In this document: in pieces, positions 47,828 to 60,642 of the stretch
Numbering within the stretch: position 1 is the first letter of the stretch
How the letters are laid out: each line of letters opens with the position of its first letter
NCBI RefSeq assembly: GCF_033568475.1
Contig: NC_133120.1
Span: forward strand, 174,437,991-174,501,990
DNA: 64,000 nucleotides
Direction of reading: 5' to 3'
From: Henckelia pumila
Taxonomy: Eukaryota; Streptophyta; Magnoliopsida; Lamiales; Gesneriaceae
Made by a program: the position numbers and the translations under genes
Notes under the pieces: model-generated
The model's database searches: none
Told to the model about the DNA's origin: nothing
Seen by the model: only the letters and a program-made list of their open reading frames with translations

Positions 47828-50800
47828 ATAAATTCGCGCAATCCACTATTCTCTATCCTCGAACATAATAAACTGACTGGCGCAAACTATACGAAATGGT
47901 TCCGTAAGTTGAAGATTGTCTTGACCTCGGAGAAGATGCTCTACGTGTTAGAAAAATCTCCTCCGAAGGAAGCACCAGCTGATATAAGTCCAGAAGAGTT
48001 GGCCAAACTTGATACATGGTGGGACCATGATATCAAGGCCCAATGCTATATGCAAGCCTCGATGTCTGATGAACTACAGAGGCGATTTGAGGACACCGTG
48101 AATGCTGCTGACATTCACGTACAACTCAAGGAACTTTTTGGGGCTCAATCGAGAGCTGAAAGGTTCGCTACTGTAAAAGAGCTAATGACGTGTCGCATGC
48201 GTGAAGGGACTTCGGTCCGTGATCATGGGGTACGAGTGATTTGGCTCATACAGAAGTTGGTAACGCTTGATTTGGTGTTGGAGCATGAACTCAACGTGGA
48301 CTTATTACTTCTATCTCTTCCTTCTTCGTTTGACAGATTTGTGGTGAATTTCAATATGAACAAGATAGAGGCCTCCCTTGAAGAGATGGTCAATATGCTT
48401 GTAACATATGAATCCACTTTAAAGAAGGATAAAACGGCTTTCTTGGTGGGCTCCTCTTCTTCTACTAAGAAGGGGCCAAGTACAAAGGGTAAGAAACGTT
48501 CTGCCCCACCCAAGAAAATTGAACCCGAGAAGAAGTACAAGACAAAGGCTTCAAACATGGAAAAGTCCAAGGATGTTTGCCATTACTGCAAGAAGCCCGG
48601 TCATTGGAAACGTAACTGCAAGGAATATCTAGAGCAGTTGCGAACTGCGAAGGGTATGTTCTATATTGAAATAAATGTTTCACTTAATGCTACTTCTTGG
48701 GTATTGGATACCGGATGTGGATCTCAAATTTGCAATGATTTGCAGGTGATGACAAGAAGTCGCAAGCTTAGAATGGGTGAGACCCAGCTGAGGCTCGGAA
48801 ATGGTTCCAGAGTTGAAGCTAAAGCTGTGGGAGATGTTTATTTAATTTTGCAGAACGATTTTAAGTTACTTTTGAGAGATGTTTTATTTGTTCCAGATTT
48901 GATTAAAAACATTATTTCTGTTTCTATGCTTGATAGAGATGGTTATTCTTGCAATTTTGTGAATGGGATTTGCAATATTTACAAGAATGAATGTTTGATT
49001 GGAAATGGACAACTTGAAAACGATCTATATAACTTAAAATTAAAAGACGTTCCAATAAATTATGTTGATAAACCGGTAACAACAAACAAAAGGAAAATCG
49101 ATAGTCAAAACCCGGCAAACCTTTGGCATGCTAGGCTAGGTCATATTTCCTCAAGGAGGATGAACAAGCTAGTGGGAGAGGGCATGTTTGATATGTCTGA
49201 TATTAACTCTCTACCTACTTGTGAGTCCTGCCTGAAAGGAAAAATGACTAAATCTCCATTTAAGGGGAAACCTGAGCGTAGTCAAAATCTGTTGGATTTG
49301 ATCCATACAGATGTTTGTGGTCCATTTAGAATTGGTACTCAATTTGGCCACACCTACTTCATTACCTTTACTGATGATTATTCGAGGTATGGGTATTTAT
49401 ATTTAATGAAATATAAGTCTGAAGCATTTGAAAAGTTCAAAGAATTCAAGGCTGAAGTAGAAAACAAGCTAGGTAAAAGTATTAAAGCACTTCGATCGGA
49501 TCGAGGTGGAGAATACTTAAGTACCGAGTTTTTGGACTAACTGAAAGAGAATGGGATTCTCTCTCAGTGGACTCCTCCTATGACACCTCAGCTAAATGGT
49601 GTATCGGAGCGTCGTAATCGAACTTTGTTGGACATGGTTCGATCCATGATGAGCTTCACTGAGCTTCCACCTTCGTTTTGGGGCTATGCGCTTGAAACGG
49701 CGGTACTGTTGTTGAACAACGTCCACACTAAAGCAGTGGATAAAACACCATACGAGTTATGGAATGGCAAAGCTCCTAAGTATTCGTACTTGAGGATTTG
49801 GGGATGTCCTGCTTACGTGAAGCAGACAGTGGGAGATAAGTTGGATAGTCGATCCACCTTATGTTATTTTGTAGGGTATCCGAAGAATTCAATCGGATAT
49901 TATTTCTATCATCCTGCTGAAACAAAGGTGTTTGTTTCAAGGAATGCCACCTTCTTGGAGAAGGAGTTCTTATTGGATAAGAAATGCGAGATGATGGAAC
50001 TCGAAGAAATTCGAGAGGAACCCGAAATACAAAATAATGATCCTACACCTCAGGAACCATTGATAGACACGCCTATACCTAAAAGATCCGAGAGGACTTC
50101 TAGACCTCCTATTCGATATGGTCTTCTTCTTGAAGGGGATCAAGATGAACCCGATGTTGGATGTGATCCAAGAAACTTCAAAGAAGCAATTTCTGATGCG
50201 GATTCAAATTTATGGCTTGAAGCTATGCAGTCGGAAATAGATTCGATGCATACAAACCAAGTTTGGTCTTTAGTAGATCCTCCCGATGGAATTGTTCCAA
50301 TAGGGTGTAAATGGATCTACAAGAGAAAGCTTGGGCCTGATGGTAAGGTATTGACCTACAAGGCGCGATTGGTGGCGAAAGGTTATACTCAAAGACAAGG
50401 AGTTGACTATGATGAAACCTTTTCACCAGTTGCAATGTTCAAGTCCATAAGAATCCTTATTGCCATAGCTGCTTGGTATGACTATGAGATATGGCAGATG
50501 GATGTGAAGACTGCATTTCTTAATGGAAACATTAAGGAAGAGATCTATATGATGCAGCCTGAGGGATACACATCCATGGAAAGCGAGCATAAGGTATGCA
50601 AGCTTCAGAGATCAATCTATGGTCTAAAACAAGCATCAAGAAGTTGGAACCAGAAATTTGATGAAACAATAAAGGATTTTGGTTTCATCAAAAACCCGGA
50701 GGAACCGTGCGTGTACAAGAAAGTAGTTAAGGATGCTGTGACATTCTTAGTACTTTATGTTGATGACATCCTACTCATTGGGAATGATGTAGGGATGTTG

Positions 50801-51742
50801 CAGTAAACAAAGATATGGTTATCAGGTAGATTTTCGATGAAGGATTTGGGTGATGCATCCTATATTCTAGGGATACAGGTCTATAGAGATAGATCTAAGA
50901 GAATGATAGGACTCACTCAAGCAACCTACATCGACACCATATTGAAATGGTTTTCAATGGATGGGTCCAAGAGAGGACATCTACCTATGTGTCATGGAGT
51001 TTCTCTATCCAGGTCTATGTGTCCCAAGACTCATGAAGAGATAGAGAAAATGACATATGTACCATATGCGTCAGCCATAGGTAGTATCATGTATGGGATG
51101 ATATCTACCAGACCGGATGTACCATTTGCTCTGAGTGTCACGAGCAGATATCAAGCTAATCCCGGTCAAATGCATTGGAAAGCCGTGAAGGACATTCTTA
51201 AGTACTTACGAAGGACTAAGAATATGTTCATGGTATATGGAGGAAGAGAACTGAAATTGGAAGGCTATACCGACTCTAGCTTCCAAAGTGACGTGGATGA
51301 CTCGAAGTCAACCTCTGGATTTGTGTTCATGCTCAATGGCGGTGCTGTCTCTTGGAAGAGTTCCAAGCAGGACACCACAGCGGATTCCACCACTGAGGCA
51401 GAATACATTGCAGCATCAGCTGCTGCTAAAGAGGCCGTTTGGATGAGGAATTTCGTCCAAGAGTTGGGCGTTATTCCTGAAGTTGTTGGTCCAGTCCCGG
51501 TGTACTGTGACAACACGGGTGCCGTTGCTCAGGCAAAGGAACCAAGGTCTCATCAAAGATCCAAACACGTACTGAGAAAATACCACATCATCCGGGAGAT
51601 CGTGGAAAGAGGAGACATCACTGTCGAGAGAGTGGCCTCTGCAGACAATATCGCTGATCCACTTACTAAGCCCTTGCCAGGACCATTATTTGACAAACAT
51701 CGCGAAGCAATGGGTCTACGTAGTATGACTAGTTGGCTTTAG
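47828..51742 (+). pseudogene. copia3 gag-pol polyprotein
   Basis: The family start ATG is ATA here (47828-47830), so an in-frame non-ATG start upstream would be needed. One frame runs the whole 3.9 kb with two stops: TAA at 49538-49540 (a Tyr codon in the other copies, FLDYLKE) and TAA at 50804-50806 (a Ser codon, MLQSTKIW). Domains: gag, zinc knuckle CHYCKKPGHWKRNC, protease VLDTGCGSQIC, integrase (LWHARLGHIS, HTDVCGPF, RSDRGGEY, SERRNRT), RT (MDVKTAFLNG, YVDDILLIGN), RNase H (TTEAEYIAASAAAKEAVW), end LRSMTSWL. The lack of frameshifts suggests it is younger than copia2. Confidence 0.93.
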
Positions 51743-51756
51743 GGCAAGTGGGAGAT

Positions 51757-53601
51757 TGAAAGAGTGGGTGCCCGGTGAGCCAACTTGTGGCTAAGGGCTT
51801 TGATGACTCTTTGTATAAACAATCTTTTGTTTAATATAATTTACACTTTTATTAATGGCAATGACTTTATCTTTCTTCATATTGTTATATTGTGATATAC
51901 TATTGTTGTTTTGATAAAGACCTTGAATATACTATAGTGTATGTAAGATGTGGTAGTACATGGGAATGTCTATCATGAAACACATCTTATAGTCACTGTA
52001 TATTCTAAACGGTTCCTAGTCGATTGAGCCGTCCGTTAATAAGGATAAGGATCGCTCGATTTTGAGACTAGCATTTGCGATGCAGAGTACCACGTTTCAT
52101 TGGTAGGGAACATAGAGATGTTCGAAGCATGCAAATGGATATTCATATGATGAATGATCGAACTACCCTATTCGGACTTTCCAAGTGGTTATCACTTATC
52201 GAGTGGATAAAGTCCGCGGTTTTGGTTGTACACCATTAGTCCTTACTACTTGAAACATCATTGAGACTCTATATGCTAGTACTGTGCTTTGACTCGTTTA
52301 CCGACTCTATTGGGGTCATCAGGTGTCGGGATTGGGTACAGTTACAACACATATAGGAGTCGATGCGTTGTTGTCAAGGATTCACCACATACTTGCGAGT
52401 GTGGATATCCTATGCAATCTGAGGAGATATTAGTGTGACGAATCTCTGGCCAGAGTACATGATGTGTTTTAAGAAATGGTTTCTTAGTAGCACATGCGAT
52501 GTCACTATTTGATCTTCAAGATGTATTGCATAGTTATCGAATCTAGAACGACTCTCGATTTACCAATGGTTGTTGATTCGATCGGGATATATGGATGAAG
52601 GGACCGTACTGTATGCTAACCAAAATCTATTGGTTCTTGCAGGCACTATCAGTGATACCTAGGGAATCATGGGGCGATGTTGCTAGGCGCTCTTACCATG
52701 ATTCGATGGGCAAGTCGGAAATTATTGTTCCGAGTCACAAGGAGTTGTGAGCCCATGGCTAGCTGTATCCCTGAACCATTGAGGGTCACACAGAGTAATG
52801 GATTTTTAATCCCCGTTGAGATAGTTAAATTTAAAGAGTTAAATTTAATGAACAAAGAAGTGGGACTTCTTATTTAAGAGTAGAGGAGTAAGATTTCCTA
52901 AAATGACATAGGGATGGGCATTTTTGGAAATCACTGAATTCGGATTCAGAAAATTTATCTTGACTCTAAAAGATGCAGAAATGGTTTCTGTGAACATTGG
53001 TGAAATTGGTTTATCAATCTGAGTCACGATGAATTTTATATTAATTTCTGAACATGCGGGCTTTGCTTGTCAAGCTTGAACTTATGACTAATGGGCCCTA
53101 AGCTGTTAGCAGCCCACATTATAAATAAGTTATTGCAGTACAGAAATTACACAACAGAGGTCACAAAATATTTTTCGAAAACCCTAGCTGTGTTTTAATA
53201 AGTGGCCGCCCCCTCCCTCTCTCTGTCGGGAAAATCCAGCCTGTGAATTTTGAATTGCAGTCTGGTTTAACGGATCAAATTCGTTAATTCTCTTCGTAGA
53301 AACTTCTGATAGATTTTCTAGTGCAATCTATCAGAGGGATTAAATCTCTGTTCGTGGACCTGATTGAAGAAAAGTTCGTCCATCAGTTCCTGGGAGATAC
53401 AACAAGAGCAGAGTAATCTGTTGGTGTCCATAATCTCGATTCGAGATTGGAGGTAAAAATTTATAATTGTTATTTAATTTTTACACACACAATTTAATCG
53501 TAAAGTTTTGATACCCATTATGGAATCGTTCCATATAAAATTTTTAAACTTCCGCTGCACCGGGTATCAATTCTGATTGATCTGATCGCCGTTTTCCAAC
53601 A
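51757..53601 (+). repeat. copia3 3' LTR, type B
   Basis: 1845 bp, followed by CGCAC (53602-53606), a one-base variant of the CGCGC duplication of the solo LTR. Confidence 0.93.
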
Positions 53602-53668
53602 CGCACGACAGGGCAATTCTTGTTTATTGCATTTTGTCGGGAAAGACCATTAATTTAGGCCAAATATG
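53602..53668 (+). pseudogene. Athila-A ORF3 scrap, second copy
   Basis: Matches 44825-44891 apart from a few substitutions, including TTCTTGTTTATTGCATTTTG, which corresponds to ILVYCIL in Athila-B ORF3. It ends at the Athila-B LTR start. Confidence 0.85.
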
Positions 53669-55072
53669 TGATAAGTGCATTTTGTGCACTTAATTTGTAT
53701 ATGGTTTTACTTGACTTTTGGAATTTATTGGTAGATATTGCGTGAAATTGTTGTTGTTTTTGTGTTTGTAGGAAGTTATGGATTTTGATATGTTCAAGTG
53801 GAAATAAGCTTACAAGATGGAAGTTTACAAGGAAATTCGAGAGTTGGAAAAGTGAAGAAAAAAGGCTGAGTTCGAGCTAGAGGCGCGCCCGCCCTATCCT
53901 TAGGCGCGCCCGCGCTGTTAATGAAGAGTTTGAGATAAAGAGTCAAGCTGGGAGCGCGCCCGCGCCGTTGAGGAATTTTTAAAAGCATGTTTTGCGAGTT
54001 GAGAGGGAGCCCGCCCTGTTTTCGGCGCGCCCGCGCCGTCGTCTATTTGGAATTTTAGAGTCCGATTGTTTATGGAAACTTGGGGGATATCTTTGGTATT
54101 TTTTTGGACGATTGTTAGGTCATATTTAAGGGATTTTTCGGAGTCATAGGAGGTTTCTATCAGCCACCAATACACACAATATTCGAGAGAGCACTTTTGT
54201 GAGTTTTTTGGAGTTGAAGAACTGAAGATTGCTTGGAACGAAGACGAAGACTTTTCGACCGCACACGGAAGAAAGACTACGGCTTTGTTTCTTCTTTTTA
54301 TTTTCTTTTGATTGTTGAATTATGTTTGAGATATTAAACATTATTTGGTTTTTATTGAATTCAAGCATGAACTAAACTTTTCTAGTCTAGAGGTTGACGT
54401 AGCTTGGTTGAGACATATTCATGAATCTTTGATTTTAATAAATTGAATTTCTATAGATTAATTGTGTTTTTAGAATTGAATGTCTTCTTAATTTATTGGC
54501 CATAAATTGAGTTGTTATATTTACTTAGAATCATCGCTCGGGAGAGGGGATTTTGAGTAGGATCAATAGGAACTACACTGTTAATTGTTTATATAGCTCG
54601 GGAGAGTATATAGCTTTAATAGAACCTTTAAGGAACATCATTTTACACATATCACTACATCTAGATTTTTAATAGGGATATTGAAATCGAATTGTAAGTT
54701 GATACACTCTATTTGTTGCTCGGGAGAGGGGAATAGAATAATCTAAGTGTTTTTTGTTATTAATCGAAGGAAATTCATAAAATAGATTAATTAGGATTGA
54801 ATATTGTCGAGACCAAGTGAAATCAAAACCTCTGGACTATTTTTCTCTGATTGATAATTCCTCAAAATTTGTGTGTGTGTGAGCTGAATAATTTCTATTT
54901 ATTTACTTTATTTATTCTGCAAAACTCTTGAAGTTTGATTTTCTAGATAAAATTAAGACTATTTTAATTACAAGTATTGAATCTTTTCATTTTACTCCCT
55001 GTGGGATCGACACTCTCTCTTTCACTATACTAAAACTTGACACTTGTACGCTTGCGAGGAAATTTCACAACA
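53669..55072 (+). repeat. Athila-B 5' LTR
   Basis: 1404 bp, TGATAAGTGCA...TTTCACAACA. GC-rich boxes at 53882-54039; TATA-like CATATTTAAGGG at 54121-54132; GCTCGGGAGAG repeats at 54536, 54596 and 54718. Six bases (AGTTTT) separate it from the primer site. Confidence 0.9.
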
Positions 55073-55078
55073 AGTTTT

Positions 55079-55096
55079 TGGCGCCGTTGCCGGGGA
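55079..55096 (+). other. Athila-B primer-binding site, tRNA-Asp
   Basis: TGGCGCCGTTGCCGGGGA, complementary to the plant tRNA-Asp 3' end. Confidence 0.92.
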
Positions 55097-55205
55097 TTAA
55101 TTTTGATTATTTTTTAATCTTGTTACCAATTAGTCAAAGTTTTAATTTAGAGTTTTTCTTATTTTAATTTAAGTACTAATAAATTGCTATTGTTCGTAAT
55201 TGCAG

Positions 55206-56885
55206 TTTAAGCGAAGATCTCAACGTGCGAATTCTTTGCTCTTTGATCCAGAGATTGAACGAACTACAAGAGCTTTGAGAAAAGCTAGGAGAGAAGAACA
55301 ATTAAACATGGCTGAAGAAGATGTCAATGAATTGCCTTTGGTGCCAATTAGAGATCATTTCAGGCCAACGATCCAGGCTCACTATTCTGGAATCGCTAGA
55401 GGGACAATAAATGCCAACAACTTCGAGTTGAAGCCGGCCTTAATCAACATGGTTCAGCAGAATCAATTCAATGGAACTGCCACAGCTGATCCTCATTTAC
55501 ACTTGCGCACTTTTCTAGAGATTACTGATACTGTTAAAATAAATGGTGTTTCTGAGGATACAATACGCTTACGTTTGTTTCCTTTTTCTCTTAGGGACAA
55601 AGCACGGAGTTGGCTGCAGTCATTGCCACTAGGACGCATAACAACTTGGGAGGGCATGGCTGTGAAATTCTTAGAGAAATTCTTTCAACCATCCAAGGCA
55701 ACCCAGCTAAAGATTGAGATCAGTACCTTTCAACAGCATGATTCAGAACAACTATACGAGGCATGGGAAAGGTACAAAGATTTGTTAAGGCGTTGTCCTA
55801 ATCATAATTTTGCAGATTGGGAAGAAATAGAGTTCTTCTACAATGGATTGAATACGCCTACAAGAATGTCTGTGGACTCTGCTGCTGGAGGTACCATATT
55901 TGCCAAGGATCCCATTCAGGCTTATGATATGCTGGAACAGATGACTATCAATAGTTATCAATGGCCATCTGAACGGATGAGAGTTAAGAAAGGAGTGTAC
56001 AGTGTGGATCCTCTTACATCCATTACTGCACAGCTATCTGCGTTGAGTACACAAGTGGCTTCTCTGAACAAGGTGAATATCGCAGAACCTGCAGGTGTGT
56101 CGGTTGTCATAGATGAATCTCATCCACCTGAGGAAGCTCAATATATCAATCCCAGAGGCTATGGAAACTATCGAGGTAACCCTCCTCCTAATACTTATCA
56201 TCCTGGTTTACGTAACCATGAAAACTTTTCTTATGCCAACAACAAGAATGTGTTGAAACCCCCTCCGGGATTCAATACAAATCAAGGGGAAGGTAAAGCA
56301 TCGTTGGAGGATGTGGTGTCTACATTTGTTACTGAATATAACAAGCGGATGTCGAGAACTGAAACTCAAATGGATAGCATGGAGACACACATGTGTAGTT
56401 TGGGAGCTATGATGAAATCCATGGAGACACAGATTGGACAGCTTGCAAATGCTTTGAAGGATCAAAACAGAGGACAGTTTCCCAGCAATACTGAAGTGAA
56501 TCCAAAAGAGCAGTGCAAAGCAGTTGAGTTGAGAAGTGGGAAGAAGTTAGAAGAGAAAGAGCAGAGCAAAGCCAAAGAAAGTGAAGAACCAGTGACTAAA
56601 GAAATTGTGGTTGAAGAGCCCAAGAAGGAAGCTGAATCTAAACCGATGTACAAGTCACAACTTCCTTATCCACAGCGGTTTAAGAAGAAGGCAATTGATG
56701 AGCAATTTTCCAAGTTTCTAGATATCTTCAAGAAGATACACATCAATATTCCATTTGCAGATGCCTTGGAACAAATGCCTAATTATGCAAAATTCATCAA
56801 AGATGTAATGTCTAAGAAGAGGAGATTGCAGGACAACGAAGTGGTGAATTTGACATAAGAATGTAGCGCAATCCTGCAGAAAAAA
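55206..56885 (+). pseudogene. Athila-B gag
   Basis: The conserved gag reading begins at FKRRSQRANSLLFDPEIERT (from 55206), but the first in-frame ATG is at 55308. TAA sits at 55197-55199, just upstream, followed by an acceptor-like TTGCAG ending at 55205. The N-terminus may therefore come from a spliced exon, or the ATG was lost. Retrotransposon-gag features: ARSWLQSLPLGRITTWEGM, YEAWERYKDLLRRCPNH, VDSAAGGTIFAKDP. The C-terminal part is charged and Lys/Glu-rich, with no zinc knuckle that I can see. TAA at 56856-56858 replaces a Glu codon of Athila-A (LTEECS). Confidence 0.87.
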
Positions 56886-59060
56886 TTGCCACAAAAGTTG
56901 AAGGATCCAGGGAGTTTTACTATCCCTTGTTTTATTGGTGGTTCTAAGGTAAATAGAGATTTATGTGATTTAGGAGCCATTATAAATTTAATGTCTTTTT
57001 CTGTTTACAGGACTTTGAATCTTGGAGAAGTCAGGGCGACCACCATCACATTACAGCTGGCGGATCGGAGTATCACATACCCAAGGGGTATTGTGGAGGA
57101 TGTTTTGGTAAAGGTCGATAAGTTCATATTTCCAGTAGATTTCGTGATTTTGGATATGGATGAAGATGAAGAAACTCCCTTAATTTTTGGGAGACCTTTT
57201 TTAGCTACTGCACGCGCATTGATCGATGTACACAAGGGAGAACTCACACTTCGAGTTGGTGGTGAAGCGGTGATTTTTAATATTTATCACACCATGAGGG
57301 GCCCAAATGAGGTAAGTACATGTAAGAGCATTGAAATTATTGATTCTCATAACTCTTTTTCATGTGTAGAAAGTACGGATCCGCTCGAACGATGTTTGGT
57401 GGCAGACGAGATGGTTGAGAAGGAAGAGGATTGGGAGTTACATGAACAAAAAGTATTCCTAGACAGCGCTCCGAAAGAAAAAATGGGGAGGTCTAAGGAA
57501 TCTGAAACTTTGGAAAATAGTGCACCAGAGGTATCCCCTGAAACTCATGATCTGAAAGCATTGCCTGCGCACTTATGTTATGAATTTCTTGGTGAAAATT
57601 CTACTTGTCCTGTTATTATATCTGCGCATTTGTCTGCTGTAGAAAAAGATAAGCTGTTGAGAGTTCTGAGAAATTTTAAAACCGCTCTAGGATGGTCAAT
57701 TTCTGACATTAAGGGTATTAGTCCAACAATTTGCATGCATAAAATTTTGATGGAAGAGTCGTATACTCCTTATGTTGATCATCAGAGAAGGTTTAATCCC
57801 GCCATGAAAGAGGTAGTTAAGAAAGAAGTTTTAAAGCTGTTGAATGCAGGAGTGATTTATGCTATTTCTGACAGTAGTTGGGTATCTCCTGTTCAAGTGG
57901 TGCCTAAGAAGGGTGGGATTACTGTGGTTAAGAACGATAATAATGAGTTAATCTCCACACGTACAGTAACTGGCTGGCGAGTTTGTATAGATTATAGGAA
58001 GTTGAATAAAGCTACTCGTAAAGATCATTTTCCACTTCCTTTTATTGATCAAATGCTTGATAGACTTGCTGGTTATTGCTATTACTGTTTCTTAGATGGT
58101 TATTCAGGCTATAATCAAATTTCTATAGCACTGGAAGATCAGGAGAAGACTACCTTTACGTGTCCCTATGGCACGTTTGCTTTCAGGAGGATGTCGTTTG
58201 GACTGTGTAATGCACCTGCAACTTTTCAGAGGTGTATGATGGCGATTTTTGCAGATATGGTGGAGGACATGATGGAAGTGTTTATGGATGACTTTTCAGT
58301 ATTTGGCTCCTCTTTTGATCATTGCTTGCATAATCTGTCTCTTGTTTTGCAGAGGTGCCAAGAAAAGAATTTAGTTTTTAACTGGGAAAAATGTCACTTC
58401 ATGGTTCAAGAGGGCATTGTCCTTGGACATAAAGTGTCATCCAATGGATTAGAGGTGGATCGAGCCAAAGTGGTTGCAATAGAGAAGCTTCCACCTCCGA
58501 AGAATATCAAGGGCATCAGAAGTTTTTTAGGCCATGCAGGGTTTTATCGGCGTTTCATCAAGGATTTTTCTAAAATCACAAAACCTCTGTGTAATTTACT
58601 TGAAAAAGATTCTACATTCATTTTTGATGATGATTGTTTGCAGGCATTTGAAAAGATCAAGACGGCATTGACCACAGCACCCATCATGATTGTGCCAGAG
58701 TGGAAGGAGCCCTTTGAGCTTATGTGAGATGCTAGTGACTATGCAGTGGGCGCGGTATTAGGCCAAAGGAGAGATAAGATTTTCAGAGCTATATATTACG
58801 CCAGTCGCACCATGGACGCCGCACAGCAAAACTACACTACCACCGAAAAAGAGATGCTTGCAGTAGTCTTTGCTTTTGATAAATTTCGTCCATATTTAAT
58901 TGGTACTAAAGTAGTTGTTTTTACTGACCATGCAGCAATTCGCTACTTGTTTGCCAAAAAGGATGTCAAGCCACGCTTGATAAGGTGGATTCTACTTTTA
59001 CAATAGTTTGATTTTGAGATCAAGGACAAGAAGGGTGGTGAAAATCAAGTTGCTGATCAC
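56886..59060 (+). pseudogene. Athila-B protease-RT-RNase H
   Basis: Same frame as gag. Protease with CDLGAIINLM and LIFGRPFLATA; a linker; RT with WVSPVQVVPKKGG, VCIDYRKLNKAT, FLDGYSGYNQI, FRRMSFGLCNAPATF and catalytic FMDDF (about 58280); thumb HAGFYRRFIKDFS; RNase [53 protein letters not shown] at 58725-58727 falls at the RT/RNase H border, where relatives have Cys before DASDYA. TAG at 59004-59006 falls in LLLLQ-x-FDFEIKD, where Glu is usual. Otherwise all motifs are intact. Confidence 0.9.
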
Positions 59061-60436
59061 TTGTCAAGATTGGAGCTAGAAGACGTGAAAAAGGAGGAGA
59101 GCATAAAGGAATTGTTTCCGGATGAACAAATCTTTGAGGTAAGTTCCTTTATTCCATGGTTTGCTGATATTGCAAATTTCTTGTCTTGTGGTGCTATGCC
59201 TCCAGAGTTGAATAGACATCAAAAGAAGAAGTTTTTCCATGACATTAAGTTCTACTTGTGGGATGATCCCTATGTTTTCAAACATTGTGCCGATCAAGTG
59301 ATTCGGAGATGTGTGGCGGGACAAGAGGCAAATGAAATCTTGGAACAATGCCATTCCTCCCCCTATGGAGGACATTTTGGACCCACCCGCACTGCTGCTA
59401 AGGTATTACAATCTGGTTTTTATTGGCCTACGTTGTTTAAAGATAGTTATACCTTGGTGAAATCATGTGATAAGTGTCAAAGAACGGGAAATATTTCAAG
59501 AAGGCATGAATTACCCCTCACAAATATTTTAGAAGTAGAATTATTTGATGTGTGGGGTATTGATTTTATGGGTCCCTTTCCCCTTCTTTTGGGTACACTT
59601 ATATTTTGTTAGCAGTTGATTACGTTTCGAAATGGGTGGAAGCCATTGCCACCTCGACTAATGACGCTCGTGTTGTAGTTAAATTTGTGCAAAACAATAT
59701 CTTCACGCGGTTTGGAACTCCACGAGCAATAATCAGTGATGAAGGTACGCATTTCTGCAATAAGATTTTTAATACCTTGCTCACGAAGTATGGTGTCAGG
59801 CATAAGGTGGCGTGCGCATACCATCCTCAAACCAATGGCCAGGCGGAGATCTCTAACCGGGAAATCAAGCAAATCTTGGAGAAAACGGTTAAGACAAATC
59901 GGAAAGATTGGGCAATCAAGCTAGATGACGCCATTTGGGCCTACCGCACTGCATTCAAAACACCCATTGGGATGTCTCCCTACAGGCTGGTTTTTGGTAA
60001 GGCATGTCATTTACCATTGGAGTTGGAGCACAAGGCGTTTTGGGCTATCAAGAAGCTAAACATGGATCTCGAAGCTTCCGGAGAGTTGCGGAAACTACAG
60101 TTGAATGAATTGGATGAATTCCGGAGTGAAGCATATGAGAATGCCAAGATCTACAAAGAGAAAACAAAGAAGTGGCATGATAAAGTTATTGTGCATAGGG
60201 AATTCGAAAAGGGTCAGAGAGTTTTGCTATTTAACTCTCGGTTGAAATTATTTCCAGGGAAGTTGAAATCGCGATGGGCAGGGCCGTTTCTCGTTGAGAC
60301 TGTTTATCCACATGGTGCCATTGAATTGCGATGTACAGATGGAAGAGTTTTCAAGGTCAATGGACAGAGAGTCAAGCACTACTTTGGCAATGAAGTACCA
60401 CCCGCATCCAGCGCATTGCTTAATGATCCCAACTAA
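59061..60436 (+). pseudogene. Athila-B integrase
   Basis: Zinc finger ([16 protein letters not shown] ... SCDKCQRTG), first catalytic Asp in [10 protein letters not shown], then a one-base insertion near 59580-59590 shifts the frame. The new frame runs [24 protein letters not shown] (second Asp), [16 protein letters not shown] (Glu), [20 protein letters not shown] and a C-terminal GPF region ([16 protein letters not shown]), ending LNDPN at 60436. There is no chromodomain, as expected for Athila. Catalytic residues are intact but split over two frames. Confidence 0.9.
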
Positions 60437-60448
60437 AGACTGGTGCAC

Positions 60449-60496
60449 GTCGGGCTGATGATTTAAAACAAGCGCTTTTGGGGAGGCAACCCAAAT
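60449..60496 (+). other. Athila-B post-pol GGGAGGCAACCC module
   Basis: GTCGGGCTGATGA, TTTAAAACAAGCGCT, then TTGGGGAGGCAACCCAA; stem TTGGG/CCCAA with a seven-base loop. It starts 12 bases after the pol stop. Confidence 0.75.
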
Positions 60497-60642
60497 TTTT
60501 TTTTTTTAGTTTTTGTCTTTGCTTTCTCGTTTTAATTTTGTTCTTTAGTTTTTTCTGTTAATTTTGTTGTTTTGGAATTAATTTGTTTTTTTTTCTTTTT
60601 TCTTTGATTTTTTCAGACTTTTGGATGCCAATCTCGAGGTGA

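Larger units (their letters stand above)
46064..53601 (+). mobile_element. copia3: Ty1/copia element with 5' LTR cut to ~34 bp
   Basis: Order: LTR scrap (46064-46097), primer site, leader, gag-pol, purine tract (GGCAAGTGGGAGAT, 51743-51756), complete 3' LTR. The missing 5' LTR is replaced by Athila-B LTR sequence. The whole arrangement is explained by tandem duplication (see 42980-54840). The gag-pol lost its start and has two stops but no frameshift, making it the best preserved copia copy here. Confidence 0.9.
51757..54840 (+). repeat. Downstream copy of 3084-bp direct repeat
   Basis: Same three components in the same order as 42980-46063; here the Athila-B LTR continues past the breakpoint to its true end at 55072. 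Confidence 0.93.
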
